This document shows, piece after piece, positions 1 to 6,481 of a DNA stretch of 19,812 nucleotides. Source of the DNA: UBA11524 sp963642705 (GTDB lineage Bacteria > Bacillota > Clostridia > Christensenellales > Aristaeellaceae); NCBI GenBank assembly GCA_963642705.1, contig CAVIHU010000033.1, forward strand, positions 1-19,812, written 5' to 3'. Below the pieces are notes generated by a model. That model was not told where the DNA came from and searched no databases. It was given only the letters and a program-made list of their open reading frames with translations. A program made the translations under genes and the position numbers. The first letter of the stretch is position 1. Each line of letters starts with the position of its first letter.

Positions 1-24
1 TTCTAAATTAGAGAGAATTGCAGA

Positions 25-528
25 ATGTCGGGCTATTTATTCAGAGGTTCCTTAGCTTTTACCGCAATGAAGCAGTTCCAAAAACAGTACGGCGTTATTC
101 CGCGTGTCAGCGACCACGACTTCTTCACCAACTCAATTCATGTGCCGGTCTGGTGTGAGATGGACGTTTTCAAGAAAATCGACATCGAGTCTGAGCTGAC
201 AGGATATTCCAATTCTGGTTGCATCGTGTATGTAGAATTGCCCAGCAGTGTTCAGAATAATATTCCGGCACTTGAAGCGATTGTGAACTACGCGATGGAT
301 AAAGATATTCCATATTTTGCGGTCAACGTCCCGAACGACACCTGTCTTGACTGCGGTTACACAGGCGAGTTTAACGATGTTTGTCCTACTTGCGGCAGCC
401 GCCATATCCAACAGCTTCGCAGAGTCACAGGCTATTTGTCGGGAGATTACAAGACCGCCTTTAATCTCGGCAAGCAGCAGGAAACCGAAATGCGCGTCAA
501 GCACGCAGGAAGGATGGAGCAACCATGA
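25..528 (+). CDS. nrdD: Anaerobic ribonucleoside-triphosphate reductase, C-terminal part (partial or interrupted gene)
   Basis: This is the C-terminal end of class III ribonucleotide reductase, which makes dNTPs from NTPs without oxygen using a glycyl radical. The zinc site is visible as CxxC pairs at residues 107/110 and 120/123, and the glycyl-radical motif RVTGYL has its Gly at 136. The DHDFFTNSIHVPV stretch at 30-42 is also typical. NrdD proteins are normally about 600-750 residues, so 167 residues cover only the end, without the active-site Cys region. A TAA at 4-6 closes this frame, and residues 1-8 do not look like NrdD; similarity seems to begin near residue 9 (base 49). The stop overlaps the nrdG start as ATGA. 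The gene may be interrupted by an intron, split, or frameshifted; the drawn start may not be a real translation start. Confidence 0.85.
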   Translation: MSGYLFRGSLAFTAMKQFQKQYGVIPRVSDHDFFTNSIHVPVWCEMDVFKKIDIESELTGYSNSGCIVYVELPSSVQNNIPALEAIVNYAMDKDIPYFAVNVPNDTCLDCGYTGEFNDVCPTCGSRHIQQLRRVTGYLSGDYKTAFNLGKQQETEMRVKHAGRMEQP

Positions 529-1025
529 GTAACATTGCCGGTATTATTCCGGTTGACATCGCCGACGGCATCGGCGTTCGCGTTGGCGTATTCCTCTCCG
601 GCTGTCCGCATCGCTGTCCCAACTGCTTCAATGCTGAAGCGTGGGATAAGGATTACGGCAAGCCCATTGATTACGCCTATATTTCAGCCCTTCTGAATAA
701 GCCGTATATTCAGGGCGTGTCTGTCTTGGGCGGCGAACCGCTGACAGATTATAACCTGTACGCAACGAAAGCGATTGCCCGCCTTGCACGCATGGCTGAT
801 AAAGACGTCTGGGTCTACACCGGCTATACGTGGGAAGAGCTGGAAGACCGCAATCTCAACAACGCTCTGGTTTTAGGCGACATCGACGTCTTGGTTGACG
901 GGCGCTTCGTCCAGTCTTTGGCTGATAAGCGCCTCGCCTTCCGAGGCAGCTCCAACCAGCGAATCATCGACGTGCAGGCATCTATAACCACCGGAAAACT
1001 AACGCTTGTCTCAAATATTATATAA
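525..1025 (+). CDS. nrdG: Anaerobic ribonucleotide reductase activating protein (radical SAM)
   Basis: NrdG uses a [4Fe-4S] cluster and S-adenosylmethionine to install the glycyl radical in NrdD. The radical SAM motif CxxxCxxC is present at residues 27, 31 and 34 (CPHRCPNC), and the GGEP motif of the SAM-binding region follows near residue 75 (VLGGEPLTD). The length of 166 residues fits the family (about 150-180). The ATG overlaps the nrdD stop as ATGA, indicating translational coupling of the activase to its partner. It points to growth without oxygen, for host or phage DNA synthesis. Confidence 0.95.
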   Translation: MSNIAGIIPVDIADGIGVRVGVFLSGCPHRCPNCFNAEAWDKDYGKPIDYAYISALLNKPYIQGVSVLGGEPLTDYNLYATKAIARLARMADKDVWVYTGYTWEELEDRNLNNALVLGDIDVLVDGRFVQSLADKRLAFRGSSNQRIIDVQASITTGKLTLVSNII

Positions 1026-1065
1026 AAAATTGAGACAAAAATATCAACAGAAAGGGATGTTGCAA

Positions 1066-1779
1066 ATGGCAAAGAAACAAAATGCCATAAATGCGTCAAA
1101 CGCCCCGGAGACACTTTCCGACCATATCTTTTTCGGTATGACGCTTGATGAAGACCAGAAGCATTTTCGCGATATGATTTGGAGTCCGGAAAAGCTGATC
1201 GTCTTCTGCAACGCGAAAGCAGGAACAGGCAAAACGCAGATTGCTGTCATGACCGCGCAGCTTCTCTATGATTATCACCGCTATGACGGCATCGTGTATA
1301 TCACCGCGCCCGTGCAGGAAGCTCGCATTGGCTTCCTGCCGGGCACGCCGCAGGAGAAGATTGCCGCCTATAACGAGCCCTTTGCGCAGGCGGCGATCAA
1401 GGCGAATATCAATTTTGACCGCTCGATTCATGACGAAGGTTTAAATGAAAAGAATGGTACAGCCTATATTTCATGCGTTTCTCACAATTTTCTTCGCGGC
1501 TGCAACTTTGAACGTCAGGTAGTTATCATTGATGAGGCGCAGAATTTCTACGCTGACGAGCTGAAAAAAGCATTGACACGAATGCATGATTCCTGTAAAA
1601 TAATCGTAATCGGTCATACCGGTCAGAACGACCTGTTCCATAAGCCGGAACGGTCCGGGTTTGATGCTTATATCAAGCATTTTGAGAACGAGCCTTATGC
1701 AGCCATTTGCACTCTTACGCACAATCATCGTGGTTTGGTTGCAAATCATGCAGATGATTTGATTATCAATTACGATTGA
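1066..1779 (+). CDS. PhoH-like P-loop ATPase
   Basis: A PhoH-family ATPase/helicase-like protein of 237 residues; phages often carry such genes but their exact role is unsettled. The Walker A motif KAGTGKT is at residues 51-57, the family signature GFLPGTPQEK is at 89-98, and the Walker B motif VVIIDEAQN is at 152-160. A downstream GHTGQND segment fits the sensor region. An earlier in-frame GTG-type start at 1006 would overlap nrdG, and the ATG at 1057 touches the ribosome site. The ATG at 1066 sits 8 nt after AAAGGGA (1051-1057), so I chose it. Confidence 0.9.
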   Translation: MAKKQNAINASNAPETLSDHIFFGMTLDEDQKHFRDMIWSPEKLIVFCNAKAGTGKTQIAVMTAQLLYDYHRYDGIVYITAPVQEARIGFLPGTPQEKIAAYNEPFAQAAIKANINFDRSIHDEGLNEKNGTAYISCVSHNFLRGCNFERQVVIIDEAQNFYADELKKALTRMHDSCKIIVIGHTGQNDLFHKPERSGFDAYIKHFENEPYAAICTLTHNHRGLVANHADDLIINYD

Positions 1780-1794
1780 CGTGCTTTGTCCCGT

Positions 1795-1845
1795 CGCGGC
1801 GCAAGCGCCGCGCGTGGAGGCGGGGCGGCGGCGAAGCCGCGCCGG
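1795..1845. repeat. GC-rich palindromic spacer between the phoH-like and Nmad1 genes
   Basis: The perfect inverted repeat CGCGGCGC-AA-GCGCCGCG lies at 1795-1812. It is followed by a second GC-rich, hairpin-prone tract (GCGGCGGCGAAGCCGCGCC). The composition is sharply more GC-rich than the flanking genes. No T-run follows, so it is not a standard terminator. It resembles a REP-type extragenic palindrome, or a hairpin that could affect mRNA between the two genes. Confidence 0.7.
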
Positions 1846-1857
1846 AAAGGAGAGCTT

Positions 1858-2181
1858 ATGGCTAAGACAAATGTCGAAAAGTTTGGCGCCGTGCTGGAAA
1901 AAATGGAGCGCACGTATATCGCCAAGAACAATGACTACGACAACTCGTTCCATCAATCCTACGAGGAGTTCGGGCTTGTTTCACCGGTTATCCGGATGGC
2001 AGATAAGCTGAACCGTCTCAAATCCTTTTGCCGCAACGCTCAGAAAGGCATGATGGTGAAGGATGAATCTGTTCAGGACACCCTGCTTGACCTTGCGAAC
2101 TATGCCGTCATGACGCTTGCCGAAATGGCGAAAGAGGAAGAATTGACGCCTGAAGAAGAAATGGAACGACGTTGGAGCTAA
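1858..2181 (+). CDS. Nmad1/DUF1599-like, MazG-type all-alpha protein
   Basis: This 107-residue protein matches the pattern of nucleotide-modification-associated domain 1 (DUF1599), related to MazG-like NTP pyrophosphatases. The visible signature is KNNDYDNSF (23-31), then RMADKLNRLKSF (46-57), then DESVQDTLLDLANYA (69-83), whose acidic residues are expected to bind metal in this fold. Members occur in phages and have been linked by context to modified-nucleotide metabolism; the activity here is inferred. The start at 1858 has AAAGGAG at 1846-1852 with good spacing. An upstream in-frame ATG (1786) would translate the GC-rich palindrome into low-complexity sequence and was rejected. Confidence 0.75.
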   Translation: MAKTNVEKFGAVLEKMERTYIAKNNDYDNSFHQSYEEFGLVSPVIRMADKLNRLKSFCRNAQKGMMVKDESVQDTLLDLANYAVMTLAEMAKEEELTPEEEMERRWS

Positions 2182-2203
2182 TGCCCGATTTTGAAAGGAT
2201 GGT

Positions 2204-2231
2204 GGTTTCCTTGCTTTAAGCAAACGGAACC
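2204..2231 (+). promoter_or_regulatory. Hairpin in the spacer before the acidic-tail gene
   Basis: An imperfect stem of GGTT-CC and TTGC pairs with GCAA and GGAACC around a TTTAA loop, inside the 106-nt gap between the Nmad1-like gene and the next gene. No T-run follows, so I do not call a terminator. It could be an mRNA processing or stability element. Confidence 0.35.
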
Positions 2232-2287
2232 CATACTTTGTTGCTGATTACTTTAGGACTAACTGATTAAAAAGGAGTTTTGTGTTT

Positions 2288-3049
2288 ATGGAAAATAAAT
2301 ACTTCCGTTCTAATTTCCCGTCTTTTGTTTCCCAGGCTGTTGATAAGCTGAGCAAATTATATCAGCCTCCGCGCTACGAGAATTTTGTCGTTACCGACGT
2401 GTTTCTTTCTCCTTATGGCTGCCGAACCTACAACGATGAAATCGGCAAGCCGAATGCGCTGATTCTCTTCTCGGTCGTGCATCATTCGCAGCTTGCCGAC
2501 GACGGCTATGCTATTGACGACGCGCCGATCCGCGTTTATTCCTTTGCTTATGTTGCTCCGGACACGTTCCAGGTCGGCGCCTATACAAATGGCGTCAACA
2601 CCTTTCAGCATATGCATTATACGATCGAGGCAGATAAAGCTGCTCTCGCCGCATACGAGAAAGAGCACGCAGAAGCTTACCAGAACGGTTTCCAGTGCGG
2701 CTTTGCAGAAGGCGCAGCCAACGAACGCAGCATAGCCAACATAAAAGTCATGTCCGAGAAGGATGATGATAAAGAAGAGCTACATGAAAATCCCGGCATA
2801 AAAGGCAAAATCGCCAACTTTGCTCATAGCGACAACGCCGACTACGATGATGAATATGACGAAGAATATGTAGGCGTAGTCGTTTGCGAAGAGAGCGATT
2901 ATAGCGAATACGAAGACGATCATAAGGATGGAATGCGGATAAGCGCGGATTTTATCGTCGGCGCTCCTAATGGCGTCAGCGAACCGCCGCTTAACAGCGC
3001 TCCGACCACTCCGAACTCAGATGCCGAGGATGAAGAGATTCAATTTTAA
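2288..3049 (+). CDS. Unrecognised phage protein with acidic C-terminal tail
   Basis: I do not recognise this 253-residue protein. The first 140 or so residues look globular and are free of predicted membrane segments. A Gly/Ala-rich stretch (YQNGFQCGFAEGAANE) follows, then a long low-complexity tail rich in Asp, Glu and Tyr (for example DNADYDDEYDEEYVG), ending in SDAEDEEIQF. Such tails occur in proteins that bind basic surfaces or mimic nucleic acid, but that is only a possibility here. The ATG at 2288 lies 10 nt after AAAGGAG (2271-2277), while the alternative GTG at 2282 is only 4 nt away. A strong terminator follows immediately. Confidence 0.7.
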   Translation: MENKYFRSNFPSFVSQAVDKLSKLYQPPRYENFVVTDVFLSPYGCRTYNDEIGKPNALILFSVVHHSQLADDGYAIDDAPIRVYSFAYVAPDTFQVGAYTNGVNTFQHMHYTIEADKAALAAYEKEHAEAYQNGFQCGFAEGAANERSIANIKVMSEKDDDKEELHENPGIKGKIANFAHSDNADYDDEYDEEYVGVVVCEESDYSEYEDDHKDGMRISADFIVGAPNGVSEPPLNSAPTTPNSDAEDEEIQF

Positions 3050-3054
3050 TCGCC

Positions 3055-3090
3055 AAAGAGCTGCCGCCGCAAAAAGCGGCAGCTCTTTTT
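3055..3090 (+). terminator. Rho-independent terminator after the acidic-tail gene
   Basis: A 13-bp perfect stem (3055-3067 with 3076-3088, core GAGCTGCCGC) closes a CGCAAAAA loop and runs into a T-tract at 3086-3090. It begins 5 nt after the stop codon. It suggests that the genes from 3122 onward have another source of transcription or depend on read-through. Confidence 0.9.
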
Positions 3091-3121
3091 CTATTTCAAC
3101 AATTAAACAGGAGTGATGAAC

Positions 3122-3358
3122 GTGCACGAGCCTGTATTGTGCCGATATTGCCATTCCGCCATGGCGCCGCGAGCTTATATCGACGGCGTCTGTTTTAATA
3201 ACTTGACAGGAAAATCGACTTGGGGAGCCTGTTATGCGTGTCTGACTTGCGGCTCGACGTCGCCCTGCGTTGAAAGATATAAAGGAAACCGTGAAGAAGC
3301 CATAGAAGAGGCTTATCGTCTTGCAATCGTTGAAGATATAGAGGAGGTCTGCGAATGA
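3122..3358 (+). CDS. Small Lar-like zinc-ribbon protein
   Basis: A 78-residue protein with CxxC at residues 7/10 and a second cluster CYACLTC at 37/40/43, followed by GSTSP and then a helical EEAIEEAYRLAI segment. This order (CxxC, aromatic strand, CxxCG, then an E-A-I helix) resembles the Lar/restriction-alleviation zinc-ribbon family common in phages; function here is unproven. I favour GTG at 3122, which lies 8 nt after AGGAG (3109-3113), over ATG at 3116, which is too close to the ribosome site. The stop overlaps the next gene's start as ATGA. Confidence 0.65.
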   Translation: MHEPVLCRYCHSAMAPRAYIDGVCFNNLTGKSTWGACYACLTCGSTSPCVERYKGNREEAIEEAYRLAIVEDIEEVCE

Positions 3359-4074
3359 AGGTAGCCCTGAATTCAATTTGGGGGTTCGATGATACAATCG
3401 CTGCGATGTATTTGTCAAAGCGTACATGGACGCCGGAGCTTGATATGCGCATCCGGCAAGCCGTTAGCAACAGTACAACAGAAGGCAGCAAAGGCTTGCG
3501 GAAAATCGACGACGACCCGGAGCTCAAAAAATGGCTGGGAACTGTTTTCAAGATCGGCTCCCGTCATATGACGCTGCTGCGCTTTATCAATTTCTCCGTA
3601 ACTGTTCAGGATATGCACCGAGGGGCTCAGGATGATTTCGACAGTCACGCCAAGCGGCTCGACAATCGAATCGTCCGTTCCTCCACCCGTCTTGCGAAGT
3701 TTGGTGAGAATGAAATGTCCGATTTCTACAAAGGCAAAATCATTCCAACCGATGAAGCCCTGAAAACGTTGAACATTGCCCTGCCAGGACGTATTGAAAT
3801 CAACGGAGAGCCTTACGTGAAGACTGTTAACGGCTACGTGCGCGAAGATTTGGCGAACAACAAAGACGCGCTTCGCGGTTTGTATATGCTTTCCATTCCG
3901 TCGACCTTTGTCTTTCAGTGCAACGTGACCGAATGGGCGCATATCTATAAGGAGCGCAACAAGAACTCTGGCGCTAATCCTGAGTTAAAAGAAATGGTTG
4001 AAAGCGTCTGCGATCAGCTTCAAATCGCCTGCCCGTATTTAACACGGGAGCTGTTTGAGAAGATCCCGAACTGA
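3355..4074 (+). CDS. Divergent ThyX-like flavin-dependent thymidylate synthase
   Basis: ThyX enzymes methylate dUMP to dTMP using FAD, NADPH and methylene-tetrahydrofolate. The family motif RHRX7S appears here as MHR-X7-S at residues 87-97, so the first Arg is Met while His88, Arg89 and Ser97 are kept. The C-terminal TEWAHIYKERNKNSGANPE (192-210) matches the ThyX segment with a conserved Arg and an acidic residue (R201, E210). The length of 239 residues is normal for ThyX. AGAGGAGG precedes the ATG. With Nmad1 and NrdDG nearby, a role in phage nucleotide supply or in making an altered pyrimidine is plausible. The substrate is inferred, because the binding motif is altered. Confidence 0.6.
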   Translation: MKVALNSIWGFDDTIAAMYLSKRTWTPELDMRIRQAVSNSTTEGSKGLRKIDDDPELKKWLGTVFKIGSRHMTLLRFINFSVTVQDMHRGAQDDFDSHAKRLDNRIVRSSTRLAKFGENEMSDFYKGKIIPTDEALKTLNIALPGRIEINGEPYVKTVNGYVREDLANNKDALRGLYMLSIPSTFVFQCNVTEWAHIYKERNKNSGANPELKEMVESVCDQLQIACPYLTRELFEKIPN

Positions 4075-4085
4075 GAGGTGTGTCT

Positions 4086-4289
4086 ATGAGCAACGTTAAC
4101 AAAACGCCCTATGTCGGCGTTGGCATCGGAGATGTGCTTCAGATAGTTTTCATCGTCCTAAAGCTCTGCGGCGTGATCGACTGGTCGTGGTGGTGGGTGC
4201 TCTCGCCAACATGGATCGTGTTTGGCACATTGATGCTCTGCGGCGCTGCGGCGGCCGCGTGTCTGTACATTATTGACCGAAAGGAGTGA
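4086..4289 (+). CDS. Small two-helix membrane protein (transmembrane Fragile-X-F type)
   Basis: A 67-residue protein with two hydrophobic segments: one around DVLQIVFIVLKLCGVI, then a Trp-rich turn (DWSWWWVLSP), then a second segment from WIVFGTLMLCG to CLYII, ending in charged DRKE. Phage genomes often carry this pattern, annotated as transmembrane Fragile-X-F protein, with no known function. The ATG at 4086 lies 7 nt after GAGAGG; an upstream in-frame GTG at 4080 overlaps the ribosome site. The end overlaps the ribosome site of the RNA ligase gene. Confidence 0.7.
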   Translation: MSNVNKTPYVGVGIGDVLQIVFIVLKLCGVIDWSWWWVLSPTWIVFGTLMLCGAAAAACLYIIDRKE

Positions 4290-4293
4290 TGTT

Positions 4294-4914
4294 ATGAAGA
4301 AGCTTCCCGTGCTTTTTATGTTTGAATATGCCGGATTCCATAAACAGTCGTGCATAAATCTTGTTCGGCTCGGCTTTGAATGGGTTGAGAAAGGTCAGGG
4401 TGTTGCAACGTTAAAGATAGATGGGTCCGCCTGCGCCATCATCGACGGCAAATTCTATCGACGTTATGATGCACGCGATTCAAAGCCGCGTAAAGACGAT
4501 ATTCCCTGCCAGACAAGAGCTGAAGCAACGTCTCTGCACTTTCCTGTCTGGCGCCCCTGTAGCCGCGACGAAAAGGCTGATAAATGGCAGTGGTCTGCTT
4601 ACGACCGCGCCGTTCGCGATAACGGTGGCCCGTTGCCTGACGGCACCTACGAAGCCATTGGGGTGCATTTTCAGAGCAATAAATATGGTCTGAGTTATGA
4701 CACACTTGTCCCGCACGGCAAAGTCGTTCTGGAAGATTTTCCGCGTGATTTTGACGGTATGAAGCAATATCTTGCAGAACATAACATTGAAGGTGTCGTC
4801 TTCTGGAAAGACGGAGAACCACAATGCAAGCTTCGTAAAAAGGATTTTCTGCTTGAATGGCCAGACCCTGAAAAACCCGTCGATTGCAGCTTTCTGAATG
4901 GACCTGAATCCTGA
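4294..4914 (+). CDS. RNA ligase of the RLIG1/DUF5565 type
   Basis: This 206-residue protein shows the nucleotidyltransferase motifs of ATP-dependent ligases: motif I KIDGSA with candidate AMP-accepting Lys41, the following YRRYDA (55-60), motif III DGTYEAIG (116-123), motif IV EGVVFWK (166-172) and motif V KLRKKDF (179-185). The set and short length fit the RNA ligase family that includes human RLIG1 (C12orf29), rather than DNA ligases or T4 Rnl1. Such enzymes seal 5'-phosphate and 3'-hydroxyl RNA ends; in phages, repair of tRNAs cut by host defence nucleases is a known use for RNA ligases. No kinase/phosphatase partner is seen nearby. The ATG is 7 nt after AAGGAG (4281-4286). Confidence 0.8.
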   Translation: MKKLPVLFMFEYAGFHKQSCINLVRLGFEWVEKGQGVATLKIDGSACAIIDGKFYRRYDARDSKPRKDDIPCQTRAEATSLHFPVWRPCSRDEKADKWQWSAYDRAVRDNGGPLPDGTYEAIGVHFQSNKYGLSYDTLVPHGKVVLEDFPRDFDGMKQYLAEHNIEGVVFWKDGEPQCKLRKKDFLLEWPDPEKPVDCSFLNGPES

Positions 4915-4927
4915 AAGGATGATTGAT

Positions 4928-5377
4928 TTGACCGGAACTGTGATTTTGTCTTACAACTGTCTTTTCGACACTATTATTTCCAATAAAAAGAATTGCATCA
5001 AGCTCAGCTCAACCAGTTTCGAAAATCCTGAAACGCATGAACTGAATGTTAGCACATATGCAAAAGCCGCGCTCAACATCGCTCAACAAGGCTTTATCGT
5101 TGTCGTAAACTACTCCTATACAATGCAGCTATACTTGGAGCAGATGCAGGATGAATACGAAGGCGTTGAAGTTGCAGCATTTATTCCAAAGAAGGATGTC
5201 GCCGATAAGCTGATCGACATGCTGATGAAACGTTGTGAGAAGAAGTGCAACGACCGTGATTATCTGGAATTTCAGAAAATCCGGCACGATTATAAAGCAG
5301 ATTATTCTACCTTGATGACATCGAATTTCAAGGTTTACGGAACCAGCAATCTGAAAACCTATTCACTGCTGAACTAA
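4928..5377 (+). CDS. Unrecognised protein, probable TTG start
   Basis: I do not recognise this protein of about 149 residues. It starts with a short hydrophobic strand (TVILSYNCLF), has a second strand QGFIVVVNYSY, and is charged and helical after that; no P-loop is visible. The strand-helix layout loosely recalls small phage nucleotide-kinase-like proteins, but I make no assignment. The best-placed ribosome site, AAAGGA at 4914-4919, is 8 nt from a TTG at 4928. The ATG at 4919 overlaps that site, and the ATG at 4898 has none and lies inside the ligase gene. Its position straight after the ligase suggests co-expression. Confidence 0.65.
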   Translation: MTGTVILSYNCLFDTIISNKKNCIKLSSTSFENPETHELNVSTYAKAALNIAQQGFIVVVNYSYTMQLYLEQMQDEYEGVEVAAFIPKKDVADKLIDMLMKRCEKKCNDRDYLEFQKIRHDYKADYSTLMTSNFKVYGTSNLKTYSLLN

Positions 5378-5386
5378 GGAGCTTTT

Positions 5387-5824
5387 ATGGAGAACGAACA
5401 GTTTCGCGGCGTGATTCTGCTGTGCAATAAATTGCCTCGTTTGCCTGCGGGTTATGTTTATCTTGACCCGCAGGCTTTTAAAAATACTTACGGCGAGAAC
5501 AGCGATTGGCTCAGTCTCTTCAGCATTGACGCATTCTGCCGTGCAAAAGAAGGATGGCCTGTGTTGATTCCGGCTGACGACTGGCGGGTCGTCACCCATT
5601 TTGAAGACCGTGAATACAGGCGCGATGATGTTGTTGTCGGTATCGTTTCGTTCGTTAACGACGAACATGCACAGGCGCTTAAGCAGACCATGCTCCCCTT
5701 TTACGACCTCTCGCACATCAGGAAGTCTGCCGATAAGCAGGCTGAATTACCTGTCATTATTGAAGCTTTCAAACAGGCAAAGCAAAACCGACTCGATTTA
5801 TATGCTTTAGATAAAGTAGATTAA
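5387..5824 (+). CDS. Unrecognised small phage protein
   Basis: A 145-residue soluble protein that I do not recognise. It opens with a strand (FRGVILLCNKLP), has an Asp- and Trp-containing central part (PVLIPADDWRVVTHFED, then DDVVVGIVSFVNDE), and ends with a charged helix (EAFKQAKQNRLDLYAL). No cysteine cluster, membrane segment or nucleotide-binding motif is visible. It starts 9 nt after the previous stop, with AAGGAG placed well before the ATG, so it is part of the same transcription unit as the RNA ligase and the GP88-like gene. Confidence 0.65.
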   Translation: MENEQFRGVILLCNKLPRLPAGYVYLDPQAFKNTYGENSDWLSLFSIDAFCRAKEGWPVLIPADDWRVVTHFEDREYRRDDVVVGIVSFVNDEHAQALKQTMLPFYDLSHIRKSADKQAELPVIIEAFKQAKQNRLDLYALDKVD

Positions 5825-5834
5825 GGAGAATGTT

Positions 5835-6434
5835 ATGATTAAGATTACAAATGGCAATATTAAAATGGGCGCTATTCCTTCCTTCTCGCTTCCTTCCGGT
5901 GTCACCTGCTCTAAGGAAGCTTGTGCCACGTGTTATCTGCACGGCTGCTACGCCCGCAAGATTGAGCGTCTTCGCCCAAGCGTTCTTGCCGCTTATCAGC
6001 ATAATTATCAGGAATGCCTCAACGATATGCCGTTTGTAGAGCAACAGTTGATGCATTACTTTGCGGAAGCAAATGCTCCTCGTCTTTTTCGCATTCACGC
6101 TCACGGAGATTTCTACTCCGTGAGCTATTTTGATATGTGGCTGCGCGTCATTCGCGCCAATCCGCATGTTAAATTTCTCGCCTTCACCAAACAATATCAA
6201 ATGATACATCACGCACTCAACGATCTTCCTGACAATTTTCGTCTTGTCTGGTCTGCGTGGCCCGGCGTTCCCGTTCCGTCCGACGTTCGCGAAAAGCTGA
6301 CTGTCGCCTGGATGCAGGACGGCTCTGAGTTGCGCGTTCCCGAAACTGCGCACCAGTGTTCCGGTAAATGTCAGGATTGTAACGCGCAGTGCTGGTCGAA
6401 CCTGAAAGACGACGTGGTATTTCGCAAACACTAA
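5835..6434 (+). CDS. GP88-like Cys-rich phage protein
   Basis: This 199-residue protein matches the phage gene product 88 pattern: an N-terminal Cys cluster at 25, 30, 33 and 38 with the CY signature (ATCYLHGCYA), then RIHAHGDF (86-93), then SYFDMWLRVI and HVKFLAFTK, and a C-terminal CxxxCxxCxxxC cluster at 175, 179, 182 and 186 followed by Trp. Two four-Cys clusters suggest bound zinc or iron-sulfur centres. The biochemical function of the family is not established. Ribosome site AAGGAG lies before the ATG. Confidence 0.8.
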   Translation: MIKITNGNIKMGAIPSFSLPSGVTCSKEACATCYLHGCYARKIERLRPSVLAAYQHNYQECLNDMPFVEQQLMHYFAEANAPRLFRIHAHGDFYSVSYFDMWLRVIRANPHVKFLAFTKQYQMIHHALNDLPDNFRLVWSAWPGVPVPSDVREKLTVAWMQDGSELRVPETAHQCSGKCQDCNAQCWSNLKDDVVFRKH

Positions 6435-6481
6435 CCTTGAGTAAAACAAAGGAATGATAGAAAAAAAAGAGGTGCTGAAAT

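Noticed and set aside
1784..1857. Upstream start for the Nmad1-like protein at 1786
   Set aside because: It would translate the GC palindrome into Arg/Ala/Gly-rich sequence and lacks a ribosome site, unlike the ATG at 1858.
2198..2218. Tiny leader peptide MVVSLL in the spacer before the acidic-tail gene
   Set aside because: Its ribosome site is too close, and there is no attenuator-like terminator in the region.
2245..2276. Promoter before the acidic-tail gene
   Set aside because: TTGCTG is followed at 17 nt by TGATTA, which does not resemble a -10.
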